A stretch of 64,000 nt of DNA from Motilimonas pumila (GTDB taxonomy: Bacteria; Pseudomonadota; Gammaproteobacteria; Enterobacterales; CBDFNC01): contig NZ_QZCH01000016.1 in the NCBI RefSeq assembly GCF_003596335.1, forward strand, positions 52,754-116,753, in the 5' to 3' direction. The position numbers and the translations under genes are program-made. Shown one piece after another: positions 37,746-47,268 of the stretch. Numbering within the stretch: position 1 is the stretch's first letter; each line of letters starts with the position of its first letter. The notes under the pieces were generated by a model. The model made no database searches and was not told the DNA's origin. It saw only the letters and a list, made by a program, of their open reading frames with translations.

Positions 37746-38192
37746 ATGAAAAATGTCGTCACGCCATTTTGGCAACAAAAAACCTTGGCCCAACTGAGTG
37801 AGCAAGAGTGGGAGTCATTATGCGACGGCTGTGGTAAATGCTGTTTGAGTAAGCTCATTGACGATGACACCGATGAACTGCATTACACGAATGTGGCGTG
37901 CAAGTTGCTCAATACTAAAACGTGTCAGTGTAAAAAATACGAAAAACGTTTTAAATGGGTACCCGATTGCGTCAAAGTCTCACTGGATCAGATAGATCAA
38001 TTTCAGTGGTTACCGGCCAGCTGCGCATATCGCCGCTTAGCAGAAGGCAAAGATTTACCCGCATGGCATCCATTATTGACCGGCAGTGCCAGTGCTATGC
38101 ACGCCGGTGGACACTCGGTACGAGGCAAGGTAATTGTTGAGCAAGCAGGCATTGAATTGGAAGATTATATTGCCAGCTGGCCGGCGCAATAA
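37746..38192 (+). CDS. ycgN: YcgN family cysteine-cluster protein (UPF0260)
   Basis: 148 residues from the ATG at 37746 (MKNVVTPFW); an upstream extension to 37677 does not match the family. The cysteine pattern CDGCGKCC plus CxCKKY and later single cysteines suggests a bound metal or Fe-S cluster, as in the CxxCxxCC family. The HP-G-SVRGKVI block is also conserved. The function is unknown. It ends in a perfect terminator shared with dsbB. Confidence 0.92.
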   Translation: MKNVVTPFWQQKTLAQLSEQEWESLCDGCGKCCLSKLIDDDTDELHYTNVACKLLNTKTCQCKKYEKRFKWVPDCVKVSLDQIDQFQWLPASCAYRRLAEGKDLPAWHPLLTGSASAMHAGGHSVRGKVIVEQAGIELEDYIASWPAQ

Positions 38193-38215
38193 TCGAATTC
38201 ATAGCGTAAGCCTTT

Positions 38216-38263
38216 AGCAGACAATAAAAAAGCAGCCTTGGGGCTGCTTTTTTATTGTCTGCT
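38216..38263. terminator. Perfect 22-bp bidirectional terminator
   Basis: Arms 38216-38237 and 38242-38263 are exact reverse complements around loop ttgg. The inner part is aaaaaagcagcc / ggctgctttttt. It serves convergent ycgN and dsbB. Confidence 0.88.
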
Positions 38264-38284
38264 ATTCGCCGTTAAAGTATCACA

Positions 38285-38803
38285 TTAGCGACGCTTAAAC
38301 AGAGGCGCAAGTTGGCCAACGATGACCACGGCAAATATGACAATATAAATAGCGAAACACACTATTAACCATTGCGGCATGCTATAGCCTAAAAATTGCC
38401 AAACTATCTCGCCACAATCGCCATTGGGGTTAAACAGCCAAGGTACCCATTGGTGCAAGGGAAGCCACTGCGGAAAATTGGGTACAAAATCACAGGTGTA
38501 AAACGGTGAAGGGTTTAGTTGATAATCAACGTGCTCGATCGCCAGCAATAAGCCCCAGATACCGGCGGTGATCCAACTGGCAAAGCCTAACCAACGGGTC
38601 AGCCAAAACTGTGGATTGATGGCGCCGATTAAACCTGCAGCAATGACTCCTAGCATGGCAATGCGCTCGTAAATACACATTACACAAGGCTCAAGCATCA
38701 TCACATGTTGGAAAAATAACGCAGACAATTCTAAGCATAACGCAGAAAATGCCAACAGTAGCCATGGCCAACGCTGTTGGGCGAGTTGATGTAGGTACTG
38801 CAT
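38285..38803 (-). CDS. dsbB: Disulfide bond formation protein DsbB
   Basis: 172 residues with four membrane helices. The first redox pair C40-V-M-C43 follows helix 1. The second pair lies in the second periplasmic loop (FYTCDF and NGDCGE). It re-oxidises DsbA and passes electrons to quinones. It lies downstream of nhaB as in E. coli, with a terminator in between. Confidence 0.95.
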   Translation of the reverse strand: MQYLHQLAQQRWPWLLLAFSALCLELSALFFQHVMMLEPCVMCIYERIAMLGVIAAGLIGAINPQFWLTRWLGFASWITAGIWGLLLAIEHVDYQLNPSPFYTCDFVPNFPQWLPLHQWVPWLFNPNGDCGEIVWQFLGYSMPQWLIVCFAIYIVIFAVVIVGQLAPLFKRR

Positions 38804-38827
38804 CCCTGTCTTCTCTCCTAAATAAAA

Positions 38828-38849
38828 AACCCGGTAATTATACCGGGTT
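38828..38849 (-). terminator. Terminator after nhaB
   Basis: aacccggta / taccgggtt with loop atta. On the minus strand it is followed by T6. It lies between the nhaB stop and the dsbB start. Confidence 0.8.
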
Positions 38850-38880
38850 CTTTTTAATATACTGCATTCTTTACAGATAT

Positions 38881-40461
38881 TTAATGACCTGAAGCAACTC
38901 CAGCGCCTTCACCTGGCACATGGTGATTAATCCAATGCATCTCGTAGAAGTAGGCCGTCATTGGCTCCAAGAAAAACACAATGCCAATCATACCCACAAT
39001 CGCAAGAACGATGGTGTATGGCAGCGCCATCCAGACCATGCGACCGTATGATAAACGCACCAAAGGTGCAATGGCAGAGGTTAGCAAGAATAAGAATGCG
39101 GCTTGGCCGTTCGGTGTTGCCACTGATGGCAAGTTGGTACCTGTATTAATGGCTACCGCTAACAAATCAAATTGATCACGGGTAATTTGTCCTGCGTCAA
39201 GTGCGGCTTTCACTTCTTGAATGTACACCGTGCCCACAAATACGTTATCACTCACCATCGAGAGTAGCCCGTTAGCGACATAAAAGAGGGCGAGCTGAGC
39301 TTGACCATCTTGTGCCAACACGAAATGAATCACGGGCTTAAACAGGTTTTGTTCAATGATTACGGCTACTATGGTGAAAAATACCGCCAGTAAAGCCGTG
39401 AATGGCAGCGCTTCTTCAAATGCTTTACCCAGTGCATGCTCTTCAATTACGCCACAGAACGCGGTAGCGAGAACAATAACCGACAAGCCAATCAAGCCAA
39501 CAGCGGCCAAATGAAGTGCCAGCGCAACAATAAGCCAGATACCAATCGCGCCTTGCACTAATAACTTAGCCACGTCACGCTTGGTCATTTTAGCGTCTGA
39601 CTGCTTGTCAAAATCTACCATGATTTGGCGAACTGAACTTGGCAGTTTTGCGCCGTAACCAAACCAACCTAGCTTCTCAACCAAGAAGCAAGTGATTAGG
39701 CCACAAAAGAATACTGGGATAGTGACAGGGGCCATGCGGATGACAAACTCGATGAAATCCCAAGACGCTTGGTCAGCAATGATCAAGTTTTGCGGTTCAC
39801 CCACCTGGGTACATACACCGCCCAATGCCGAACCGACACCGGCGTGCATCAGTAAGGTTTGTAAGAAAGCGCGGAAGTTTTCAAGGTCTTCACGGCGTTT
39901 TTCTTGCAAGTTCTGGTCACAGGTATGGTCGTGGTCATGATGAAAGTCTTTACCAGAGGCTACCTTGTGGTAGATGCTGTAAAAGCCAACCGCGACACTG
40001 ATTACCACGGCAATCACTGTTAAGGCGTCTAAAAAGGCTGACAAAAACGCAGCTGCAAAACAGAAAGACAACGAGAGTAAGGATTTAGATTCTACTTTTA
40101 TTAATAACTTGGTGAAGATGTACAACAACAGGTTCTTCATAAAGTAGATACCTGCCACCATAAAGATAAGCAGCAAGATCACTTCAAAGTTAGCTTGTAG
40201 TTCATGCTCAACCACTTTGGGAGACGTCATGCCTATCGCCACTGCCTCTATAGCCAAGAGACCACCGGGCTGCAGTGGGTAACATTTTAATGCCATGGCA
40301 AGGGTGAAGATAAATTCAATAACCAGTAACCAACCCGCAACAAATGGGTCAATGGCAAAAACAACCGGGTTAATCAATAAAAATATTACAATTAACCACT
40401 TATACCATTTTGGAGAGTTACCGAGAAAATTTCGGCCACCTGCTTTGAGTAATTCTGACAT
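38881..40461 (-). CDS. nhaB: Na+/H+ antiporter NhaB
   Basis: 526 residues from the ATG at 40461 ([21 protein letters not shown], equivalent to the E. coli start), with GGGAAG upstream. An extension to 40530 is rejected. About 12 spans; family-specific parts are [22 protein letters not shown] and [24 protein letters not shown]. It expels Na+ in exchange for protons across the inner membrane, which is fitting for a marine organism. A near-consensus CRP-type site lies upstream at 40648-40663. Confidence 0.95.
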   Translation of the reverse strand: MSELLKAGGRNFLGNSPKWYKWLIVIFLLINPVVFAIDPFVAGWLLVIEFIFTLAMALKCYPLQPGGLLAIEAVAIGMTSPKVVEHELQANFEVILLLIFMVAGIYFMKNLLLYIFTKLLIKVESKSLLSLSFCFAAAFLSAFLDALTVIAVVISVAVGFYSIYHKVASGKDFHHDHDHTCDQNLQEKRREDLENFRAFLQTLLMHAGVGSALGGVCTQVGEPQNLIIADQASWDFIEFVIRMAPVTIPVFFCGLITCFLVEKLGWFGYGAKLPSSVRQIMVDFDKQSDAKMTKRDVAKLLVQGAIGIWLIVALALHLAAVGLIGLSVIVLATAFCGVIEEHALGKAFEEALPFTALLAVFFTIVAVIIEQNLFKPVIHFVLAQDGQAQLALFYVANGLLSMVSDNVFVGTVYIQEVKAALDAGQITRDQFDLLAVAINTGTNLPSVATPNGQAAFLFLLTSAIAPLVRLSYGRMVWMALPYTIVLAIVGMIGIVFFLEPMTAYFYEMHWINHHVPGEGAGVASGH

Positions 40462-40945
40462 CGGTCTAGCACTTCCCTTGTGAAATAAAAAAAGTTGAGC
40501 ATGAAAAGAACCGACAATAAGCGCCAACATTCAAGATAACTATTGTTATTTTGTTGTTATCAGCCTTGAATGGGCAATTGCCTTAAAAAGTTCGCGCGTA
40601 TTCTAGCTAGTTTATTTCGTGATTGATGCAAAAATATCAATTGGAAGTGTGATGCAAATCACGTTTGCTGGGGAAAGGTAATATTCAACGACATTATAAG
40701 TCCAGATGCATAAAATTTGCATAGCTGAATTAGCTTATTAACGAAAACCTCGTTAGTGAATGCGCCCTCGCAAGCTGACTTTGTTTGCACCAAAAAGCCA
40801 CTACTGGCGATGTCGGTGTAATATAGAGAATGTCATCACCAACAGTGGGGCAGAAAAGGGCTTGGCTCGGCATAGATAGCTAAATTGCAGCAACGCTGAA
40901 GGACAGTTACGAACGGCACGCCGTGAAATGGCGCACCGTTTGCCA
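40462..40945. other. Gap between nhaB and spoVR; fadR not present
   Basis: 484 bp. In enteric bacteria the regulator gene fadR sits between nhaB and ycgB; here there is no room for it and no recognisable remnant. The gap holds the CRP-type site and otherwise nothing I can identify. Confidence 0.5.
40648..40663. promoter_or_regulatory. CRP-type binding site upstream of nhaB
   Basis: TGTGA-tgcaaa-TCACG, one mismatch from the symmetric TGTGA-N6-TCACA core, within A/T-rich flanks. About 190 bp before the nhaB start. Confidence 0.5.
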
Positions 40946-42460
40946 TTAGCTCGCGGAAGCAATTGGCACGCAGGTACTCGAAGCGACTTTCCCCGCACTG
41001 TTCAACTCGTCGAGCCTGACGTTAAAACCCCACAATCGATGTAAGTGTTTAAGCACTTCCGATTTGTTTTTATGCAAAGGAGTATGCTGATGTGGCACGT
41101 ACTGCAATACCAATGACCGGTCACCTTTTAAGTCAACGCTGTACACTTGAATGTTAGGTTCAATGTTGCTCAGATTATACTGCTGCGAAAGGCGCTCTCG
41201 GATATGACGATAACCGGTTTCATTATGAATGGCAGAGATTGTGAGATGCTTTTGGCTGTCATCGTCAAGCACGGAAAAAAACTTAAAATCTCGCATTAGT
41301 TTAGGGGATAAAAACTGGCCAATGAAACTTTCGTCTTTAAAATTCTCCATCGCAAAATGCAAGGTATCTAGCCAGTTTGACCCTGCAATGTCAGGAAACC
41401 AATATTTATCTTCTTCAGTCGGTTGTTCACAAATCCGGCGAATGTCGGTAAACATGGCAAAACCAAGTGCGTAGGGGTTAATGCCTGAATAATAAGGCGA
41501 GTTATACGCAGGCTGTGCCACCACGTTGGTGTGGTTATGCAATATTTCTAACATAAAGCTGTCACTGACTTTTCCATCATCAAACAGGTGCTGCATAATG
41601 GTGTAATGCCAAAATGTTGCCCAGCCTTCATTCATTACTTGGGTTTGCTTTTGAGGGTAAAAGTATTGGCTTATCTTACGCACAATGCGCACAATTTCTC
41701 GTTGCCAGGGCTCTAACAAAGGCGCATTTTTCTCAATAAAATAGAGCAAATTTTCTTGTGGCTCACTGGGAAACCGTTCGCTGTCATTTTGCGGGGTAGG
41801 GTGGTGGTTCGGAATCGTACGCCAAAGCTCATTCACTTGGCTTTGTAAGTATTCCTTGCGCTCCTTTTGACGCTGAATTTCTTCACTCAAGGAAATCGCC
41901 TGTGGTCTTTGGTAACGGTCCACACCGTAATTCATTAAGGCATGACAAGAATCTAACAGGTCTTCCACTTCGCTGATGCCATAGGTTTCTTCACATTTGG
42001 CAATATAGTTTTTGGCAAAGAGAAAATAGTCAATAATGGAGCTGGCATCGGTCCAAGCTTTAAACAAGTAGTTATTTTTGAAAAATGAATTATGACCATA
42101 ACATGCGTGGGCAATCACAAGAGCTTGCATTGGCAAGGTATTTTCTTCCATTAAATAAGCAATGCAAGGATCTGAATTGATTACGATTTCATAAGCTAAC
42201 CCCATTTGTCCACGTTTATAAGTTTGCTCTGTTTGAATAAACTTCTTACCAAACGACCAATGGTTATAGCCAATTGGCATGCCGACGCTGGAGTAAGCGT
42301 CCATCATTTGTTCAGCGGTGATCACCTCAATTTGATTAGTATAAGTGTCCAAGCGGTAATGTTTAGCGATGCGTTTTATTTCATCATCGTATGCTTGTAA
42401 ATGCTCAAAGGTCCAATCTGGCCCTTGTGGAAGTAACTGTTTGCCCTTTGCTGCCGTCAT
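40946..42460 (-). CDS. ycgB: SpoVR family protein (YcgB)
   Basis: 504 residues, the usual size. Typical blocks: GPDWTFEHLQAYDDEIKRIA at the N-terminus, MPIGYNHWSFGK, AHACYGHNSFFKNNY and MNEGWATFWHYTIM. The biochemical role is unknown. In E. coli, ycgB and yeaGH are both RpoS-dependent starvation genes; in Bacillus, SpoVR affects the spore cortex. Here it directly follows yeaH (9 nt), so all three stress genes form one transcription unit. Confidence 0.94.
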   Translation of the reverse strand: MTAAKGKQLLPQGPDWTFEHLQAYDDEIKRIAKHYRLDTYTNQIEVITAEQMMDAYSSVGMPIGYNHWSFGKKFIQTEQTYKRGQMGLAYEIVINSDPCIAYLMEENTLPMQALVIAHACYGHNSFFKNNYLFKAWTDASSIIDYFLFAKNYIAKCEETYGISEVEDLLDSCHALMNYGVDRYQRPQAISLSEEIQRQKERKEYLQSQVNELWRTIPNHHPTPQNDSERFPSEPQENLLYFIEKNAPLLEPWQREIVRIVRKISQYFYPQKQTQVMNEGWATFWHYTIMQHLFDDGKVSDSFMLEILHNHTNVVAQPAYNSPYYSGINPYALGFAMFTDIRRICEQPTEEDKYWFPDIAGSNWLDTLHFAMENFKDESFIGQFLSPKLMRDFKFFSVLDDDSQKHLTISAIHNETGYRHIRERLSQQYNLSNIEPNIQVYSVDLKGDRSLVLQYVPHQHTPLHKNKSEVLKHLHRLWGFNVRLDELNSAGKVASSTCVPIASAS

Positions 42461-42469
42461 GGTTCCCTC

Positions 42470-43726
42470 CTAAGCGACCTCTTTTTTAAATAACTCTCGA
42501 AATACGGGGTAAATGTCAGCCACGTTGCGGATATTTTGCAGCGCAAAGTGTTCGTGTTTTTGCGCCAGTTGTTCGTATTCACGCCACAAGGTTTGATGAG
42601 GGCGATGGGTAATTTCAATGTAGGTAAAATAGCGAATTAAAGATAATACGTTTTCGTCTAATATTTTACTGCAAATGGGCGAGTCTTCGGCCCAATTATC
42701 GCCGTCAGAAGCTTGCGCGGCGTATATATTCCACTGGTTAGAGGGGTATCTGTCTTGAATGATCTGATCCATTAACTTGATCGCGCTGGATACGATGGTT
42801 CCTCCGGTTTCTTGAGAATAAAAGAATGTTTGTTCGTCGACTTCCGTGGCCTGGGTGTGGTGGCGGATAAATACCACGTCAATTTCTTTATAACTGCGGG
42901 TAAGAAATAAATACAGCAACAGAAAAAACCGTTTAGCAATTTCTTTGGTGGCTTGATCCATAGAGCCAGATACGTCCATGATGCAAAACATTACGGCTTG
43001 ACTGTTGGGCACAGGTTTTTGCACAAAATTGTTAAACTTAAGGTCAAAAGTGTCAATAAAAGGCACCTTTTTGATCCGGCTTTTAAGGTTTTCAAGCTCG
43101 AGTTGTAACGCTTGGCGGCGATCTTGCGCTAAGTTTTCATCTGCCAACGCCTGCTCGACTTCTTTCAAACGCCGCTTTTTTGAGGCTGCAAGGGCAGTGC
43201 GCCTGAGCAAAGAGTTTTGTAACGAACGCACCAGATTGATATTACTGGCCACACCGTCTGAAGTGTAGCCGGCACGATAAGTCTTAGTTTGAGTCAGTTT
43301 AGCTTGTTGCTTTTGTTCCAAATTGGGCAGCGCTAAATCTTCAAAAATGAGGTCCAAATATTCATCGTTGGAAATTTGAAAGATAAAGTTATCTTCGCCT
43401 TCACCGCTGTCACTGGCTTGGCCATCACCGCTACCTTGACCTTCTCCTTGTTGTGGCCGCGAGATTTTGTCACCAGCAATAAAGTTATCATTACCCGGGT
43501 GCACCCTATCGTGCACCCCTCCTTGGCCCTGTTGAAATACCGGTTCAGTCAGGTCTTTGGTTGGAATACTGATACTCTCACTTGACTGTAAGTCTTGAAT
43601 ACTGCGGTTACTCACCGCACCCGAGACCGCTTGTTTGATTTGTTTAGTGTGCCGGCGCATAAAGCGCTGGCGATTCACCGCGCTTTTATTTTTGCCATTT
43701 AAGCGCCGATCAATAAAATGCGACAT
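42470..43726 (-). CDS. yeaH: YeaH/YhbH family protein (DUF444, VWA-like)
   Basis: 418 residues. [26 protein letters not shown] is replaced here only in detail from known family starts. A Gly/Asp/Glu-rich low-complexity segment spans residues ~85-110. The VWA-like core has a MIDAS-type MDVSGSMD and later TGGT, though function is not established. It accompanies the PrkA kinase in many bacteria and sits between prkA and spoVR here, with a 22-nt gap to prkA. Confidence 0.92.
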   Translation of the reverse strand: MSHFIDRRLNGKNKSAVNRQRFMRRHTKQIKQAVSGAVSNRSIQDLQSSESISIPTKDLTEPVFQQGQGGVHDRVHPGNDNFIAGDKISRPQQGEGQGSGDGQASDSGEGEDNFIFQISNDEYLDLIFEDLALPNLEQKQQAKLTQTKTYRAGYTSDGVASNINLVRSLQNSLLRRTALAASKKRRLKEVEQALADENLAQDRRQALQLELENLKSRIKKVPFIDTFDLKFNNFVQKPVPNSQAVMFCIMDVSGSMDQATKEIAKRFFLLLYLFLTRSYKEIDVVFIRHHTQATEVDEQTFFYSQETGGTIVSSAIKLMDQIIQDRYPSNQWNIYAAQASDGDNWAEDSPICSKILDENVLSLIRYFTYIEITHRPHQTLWREYEQLAQKHEHFALQNIRNVADIYPVFRELFKKEVA

Positions 43727-43748
43727 ACACTTCCCCTTAAATCAGCAT

Positions 43749-45671
43749 TTATGACGCTTTACGAACCCTCAAGTACCATTCTGCAAGAAGCCTGACTTGT
43801 TTACGGGTGTAGCCTTTTTCCATCATACGGGCAACAAAGTCATCGTGTTTCTTTTTGTCTTCCGCTGACGTTTTACCGTTAAAGGAAATAACCGGCAGCA
43901 AGTCTTCCGTGTTAGAGAACATTTTTTTCTCGATCACGGTGCGCAGTTTTTCGTAACTGGTCCACGTTGGGTTTTTGCCTTGGTTACCGGCTCTTGCCCG
44001 TAATACAAAGTTGACAATTTCATTGCGAAAATCTTTAGGATTACTGATACCTGCTGGTTTTTCTATTTTTTCCAGTTCGTTATTCAGGGCGGCGCGGTCA
44101 AATAATTGACCGGTCTCAGGGTCGCGAAAATCTTGGTCTTGGATCCAAAAGTCGGCATAGGTCACGTAACGGTCAAAAATATTCTGACCGTATTCAGAGT
44201 AAGACTCGAGATACGCGGTTTGAATTTCTTTGCCAATAAACTCAACGTATTTCGGGGTCAAATAGCCTTTTAAGAACTCAAGGTAGCGCTCTGATTGCTC
44301 GGCGGGGAACTGCTCGCGCTCAATTTGCTGCTCTAAAATGTAGAATAAATGCACCGGGTTGGCTGCAATCTCTGTGGTGTCGAAATTGAATACTCGTGAC
44401 AAAATTTTAAACGCAAATCGTGTAGATAATCCGTTCATGCCCTCATCAACACCGGCAAAGTCACGATATTCTTGGTACGACTTGGCTTTAGGGTCAGTAT
44501 CTTTGAGGCTTTCACCATCATAAACCCGCATTTTTGAGTAAATGCTGGAATTTTCAGGGTCTACCAAGCGCGACAAGATGGAAAATTGCGCCAGCGTTTC
44601 CAACGTGCCAGGTGCGCATTTTGCGCCAAGCAATTCGCTGTGGTGTAACAGTTTTTGATAGATTTTAATTTCTTCGGTGACACGCAAACAATACGGTACT
44701 TTAACGATATTAACGCGATCGAGAAAAGCCTCGTTGTTTTTATTGTTGCGAAAGCTGGTCCATTCCGACTCATTTGAATGGGCTAAAATAATGCCTTCAA
44801 ATGGCAGCGCTGAGAGGCCTTCAGTACCGTTGTAGTTACCTTCTTGGGTCGCGGTTAACAAGGGATGTAGCACCTTAATTGGCGCTTTGAACATTTCAAC
44901 AAACTCCATTAACCCTTGGTTAGCCCGGCATAAGGCGCCGGAGTAGGCGTAAGCGTCAGGATCGTCTTGGGCAAAATGCTCTAACTGACGAATATCAACT
45001 TTGCCCACTAGGGCTGAAATGTCTTGGTTATTTTCATCACCCGGTTCAGTTTTGGCAATGGCAACTTGGTTCAAAATAGATGGACGCAGTTTAACCACCT
45101 TGAACTGGGTAATGTCACCTCCATACTCATGCAAGCGCTTAGCAGCCCAAGGAGACATAATATTATTAAGGTAGCGCTGAGGAATACCGTATTCCTGTTG
45201 CAGGATTTGGCCGTCTTCTTCTGCGTCAAATAAGCACAAGGGGCTATCGTTGACGGGCGACCCCTTGATAATATAAATGGGCACTTGTTGCATCAAAGAC
45301 TTGAGCTTTTCAGCTAATGAGGATTTACCACCGCCAACCGGTCCCAATAAATATAAAATTTGTTTGCGCTCTTCTAACCCTTGTGAAGCATGTTTGAGGT
45401 AAGACACAATTTGCTCTATGGCTTCTTCCATGCCATAAAAATCTTTAAAAGCAGGGTAACAGTTGATTAAGCGATTGGAAAAAATGCGACTCAAAATTGG
45501 GTCTGTTGCGGTGTCTATTTGTTCTGGCTCACCGATGGCCATCAGTAAACGTTCTGCAGCAGACGCGTAAACGCTGCGGTCTTCGCGGCAAAGCTCAAGA
45601 TACTCAGACAGGCTATATTCTTCTTCCTTCGCTTCTTCGTACCGGCTTTGGTAATGCTGAAAAATACTCAT
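43749..45671 (-). CDS. yeaG: PrkA family serine protein kinase (YeaG)
   Basis: 640 residues from the ATG at 45671 (MSIFQHYQSRYEEAKEEE). An in-frame extension to 45734 has no family match. An AAA-like N-terminal domain has Walker A GPVGGGKSS near residue 110. The C-terminal PrkA domain includes NPKDFRNEIVNFVLR. It is a stress and starvation regulator in enterics, with reported kinase or protease activity depending on species. First gene of the prkA-yeaH-spoVR operon. Confidence 0.94.
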   Translation of the reverse strand: MSIFQHYQSRYEEAKEEEYSLSEYLELCREDRSVYASAAERLLMAIGEPEQIDTATDPILSRIFSNRLINCYPAFKDFYGMEEAIEQIVSYLKHASQGLEERKQILYLLGPVGGGKSSLAEKLKSLMQQVPIYIIKGSPVNDSPLCLFDAEEDGQILQQEYGIPQRYLNNIMSPWAAKRLHEYGGDITQFKVVKLRPSILNQVAIAKTEPGDENNQDISALVGKVDIRQLEHFAQDDPDAYAYSGALCRANQGLMEFVEMFKAPIKVLHPLLTATQEGNYNGTEGLSALPFEGIILAHSNESEWTSFRNNKNNEAFLDRVNIVKVPYCLRVTEEIKIYQKLLHHSELLGAKCAPGTLETLAQFSILSRLVDPENSSIYSKMRVYDGESLKDTDPKAKSYQEYRDFAGVDEGMNGLSTRFAFKILSRVFNFDTTEIAANPVHLFYILEQQIEREQFPAEQSERYLEFLKGYLTPKYVEFIGKEIQTAYLESYSEYGQNIFDRYVTYADFWIQDQDFRDPETGQLFDRAALNNELEKIEKPAGISNPKDFRNEIVNFVLRARAGNQGKNPTWTSYEKLRTVIEKKMFSNTEDLLPVISFNGKTSAEDKKKHDDFVARMMEKGYTRKQVRLLAEWYLRVRKAS

Positions 45672-45957
45672 AAGCTTTAATCCCCATAAAGTTATGCATA
45701 CAGCTGGAAAAGGTGATGCAGCGGTTAACTGCATAATATTAATGTTAGACCTATGTTAAATATTTGCTTTAAAAACAGATCGTTTTAGCGCAATTATGTG
45801 TGATGGACGAGTTCATAAAGCAGATTAAATACGCTTGTTCATCGCTCGTTGAAGGCGCTGCAAGGCAAGGTGAGCGTTATCTGAGGGGCCGGTGACACCA
45901 TTCAAAGCACGTCAACCGGAAGAAGCACAATGGGAGAGTGGTAACTAGGTTACCATT

Positions 45958-46779
45958 TTAATGCGCTGGGCCGTCTTCTTGGAGCTCAGGCAGTTCACTG
46001 CCGCAAAATTTACAAAATTTAGCATCCGGCTCGTGGCCCGTTTTGTCACAACTTAAGCAATGATGGTGCAATCGCTCTTTGTTGATTTCAATCGCAAGTT
46101 CGGCGGTAATAATGCCGGTAGGCACCGCCAATATGGCGTAACCCACCAACATGGTTAACGAAGCAACGGCTTGGCCTAACGGAGTTTGTGGGCTGATATC
46201 ACCGTAGCCAACGGTTGTTACGGTGACGATAGCCCAGTAAATGCTTTTCGGAATACTGGTAAAGCCATTTTCGGCACCTTCTATCAAATACATTAAGCTG
46301 CCAAAAATGACGATAATCACGGTGATACAAAAAAAGAACACGGTCACTTTACGTTTCGAGGCTGCTAAAGATCGAATCAGTACGTTGGCTTCTCTTAGGT
46401 AGCGAAATAATTTAAAGATCCGAAAAATACGCAGCACTCGCAGCAACCGCACTATCATCAAGTACGTGGCGCCGGGGAAGAAGATTGCCACATAACCGGG
46501 TATCAAAGCGACCAAGTCAATCACGCCGTAAAAGCTGGTGGCATAAGCTTTTGGCTTTGGACTTACCCACAAGCGCACCAAGTATTCCGCGGTGAATAAT
46601 AAGGTAAAGGCAAACTCAAGCTTAAAGAATACGCCATGGTAGTCTTGCTGCATGGCGGAAACCGAATCCAGTAACACTATGGTCACGCTGGCAATAATGG
46701 TAATAATCAAGGCAACGTCGAATACTTTGCCCGCTCTTGTGTGCGTGCCAAAGATGGTGTCGTGGATCTGCTGTTTCAT
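45958..46779 (-). CDS. Voltage-gated K+ channel-type ion transporter with C-terminal zinc ribbon
   Basis: 273 residues. Six membrane spans: S1-S3, an S4 voltage sensor with arginines every third residue (RLLRVLRIFRIFKLFRYL, ~residues 110-127), then S5, pore and S6 with selectivity filter TVGYGD near residue 190. After S6 a short tail carries two Cys pairs, CLSC and CKFC (~residues 243-263), a zinc-ribbon arrangement that may sense redox state or help tetramer assembly (inference). It is monocistronic. The gene is downstream of nothing related. Confidence 0.88.
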   Translation of the reverse strand: MKQQIHDTIFGTHTRAGKVFDVALIITIIASVTIVLLDSVSAMQQDYHGVFFKLEFAFTLLFTAEYLVRLWVSPKPKAYATSFYGVIDLVALIPGYVAIFFPGATYLMIVRLLRVLRIFRIFKLFRYLREANVLIRSLAASKRKVTVFFFCITVIIVIFGSLMYLIEGAENGFTSIPKSIYWAIVTVTTVGYGDISPQTPLGQAVASLTMLVGYAILAVPTGIITAELAIEINKERLHHHCLSCDKTGHEPDAKFCKFCGSELPELQEDGPAH

Positions 46780-47015
46780 AATTACAAAATTCGGTCACAT
46801 AAAAACCACAGCATAATGATTTGCCGTGACGGCCTCAACTTTAAGTCTTTTGAACGCGTAAATATTGGTTGATAAATGGTGTCGGAGTGAGTTTCACGCC
46901 AGACAGCGATGTGATCTGGTTGGCAAAGCGACGTCGAAAAGTGACAATACACACAAATGTTAACAGGATGTAACATAAATGTTTGTAAAAAAACCACGAT
47001 TCGCTAATCTAAGTC
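46780..47015. other. Gap holding the promoter of the putative small RNA
   Basis: Part of a 489-bp gap. It carries a -35-like TTGTAA (46983-46988), a 16-nt spacer and a -10-like TAATCT (47005-47010). Nothing else recognised. Confidence 0.4.
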
Positions 47016-47111
47016 ATGTAAACGGTTGCAACGAGTTGTATGCAACAAGGTCGGGAAGTTTACAATCAAGGCACGTTTCCTTAAGGCTCTATTTATAGAG
47101 CCTTTTTTTTT
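47016..47111 (+). ncRNA. Putative small RNA of about 95 nt
   Basis: An isolated strong terminator (47083-47104, then T to 47111) stands in an intergenic gap with no gene feeding into it: the left neighbour is on the minus strand. A promoter-like pair (TTGTAA-N16-TAATCT) ends 6 nt before the proposed start. Between them, gtaaac (47018-47023) pairs with gtttac (47058-47063), enclosing gttgca (47025-47030) pairing with tgcaac (47041-47046), followed by a single-stranded stretch and the terminator. This is the usual layout of a trans-acting sRNA. It is not a family I recognise. Confidence 0.5.
47083..47111 (+). terminator. Terminator of the putative small RNA
   Basis: 9-bp stem aaggctcta / tagagcctt with loop ttta and nine T. 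Confidence 0.85.
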
Positions 47112-47268
47112 GTGTTATTTTTAATCAGAAAATCATCATAAAGTTTATGTGAATTTTGTTAATAGTATGAGATTCCTCAAAAAGGACGGCCTGTTACCTT
47201 GTTTACAGACTAAACTTAGGTTGAAATATACCACTCATCCTTTAAGGAACGCATGAGGAGTAAGCTCA

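Noticed and set aside
40801..40998. 65-residue minus-strand frame overlapping the end of spoVR
   Set aside because: Overlaps a real gene in another frame and does not resemble FadR or any family.
47041..47063. Signal recognition particle RNA (a ggtcgggaag string recalls the conserved loop)
   Set aside because: The conserved SRP tetraloop hairpin and asymmetric loop are not present.
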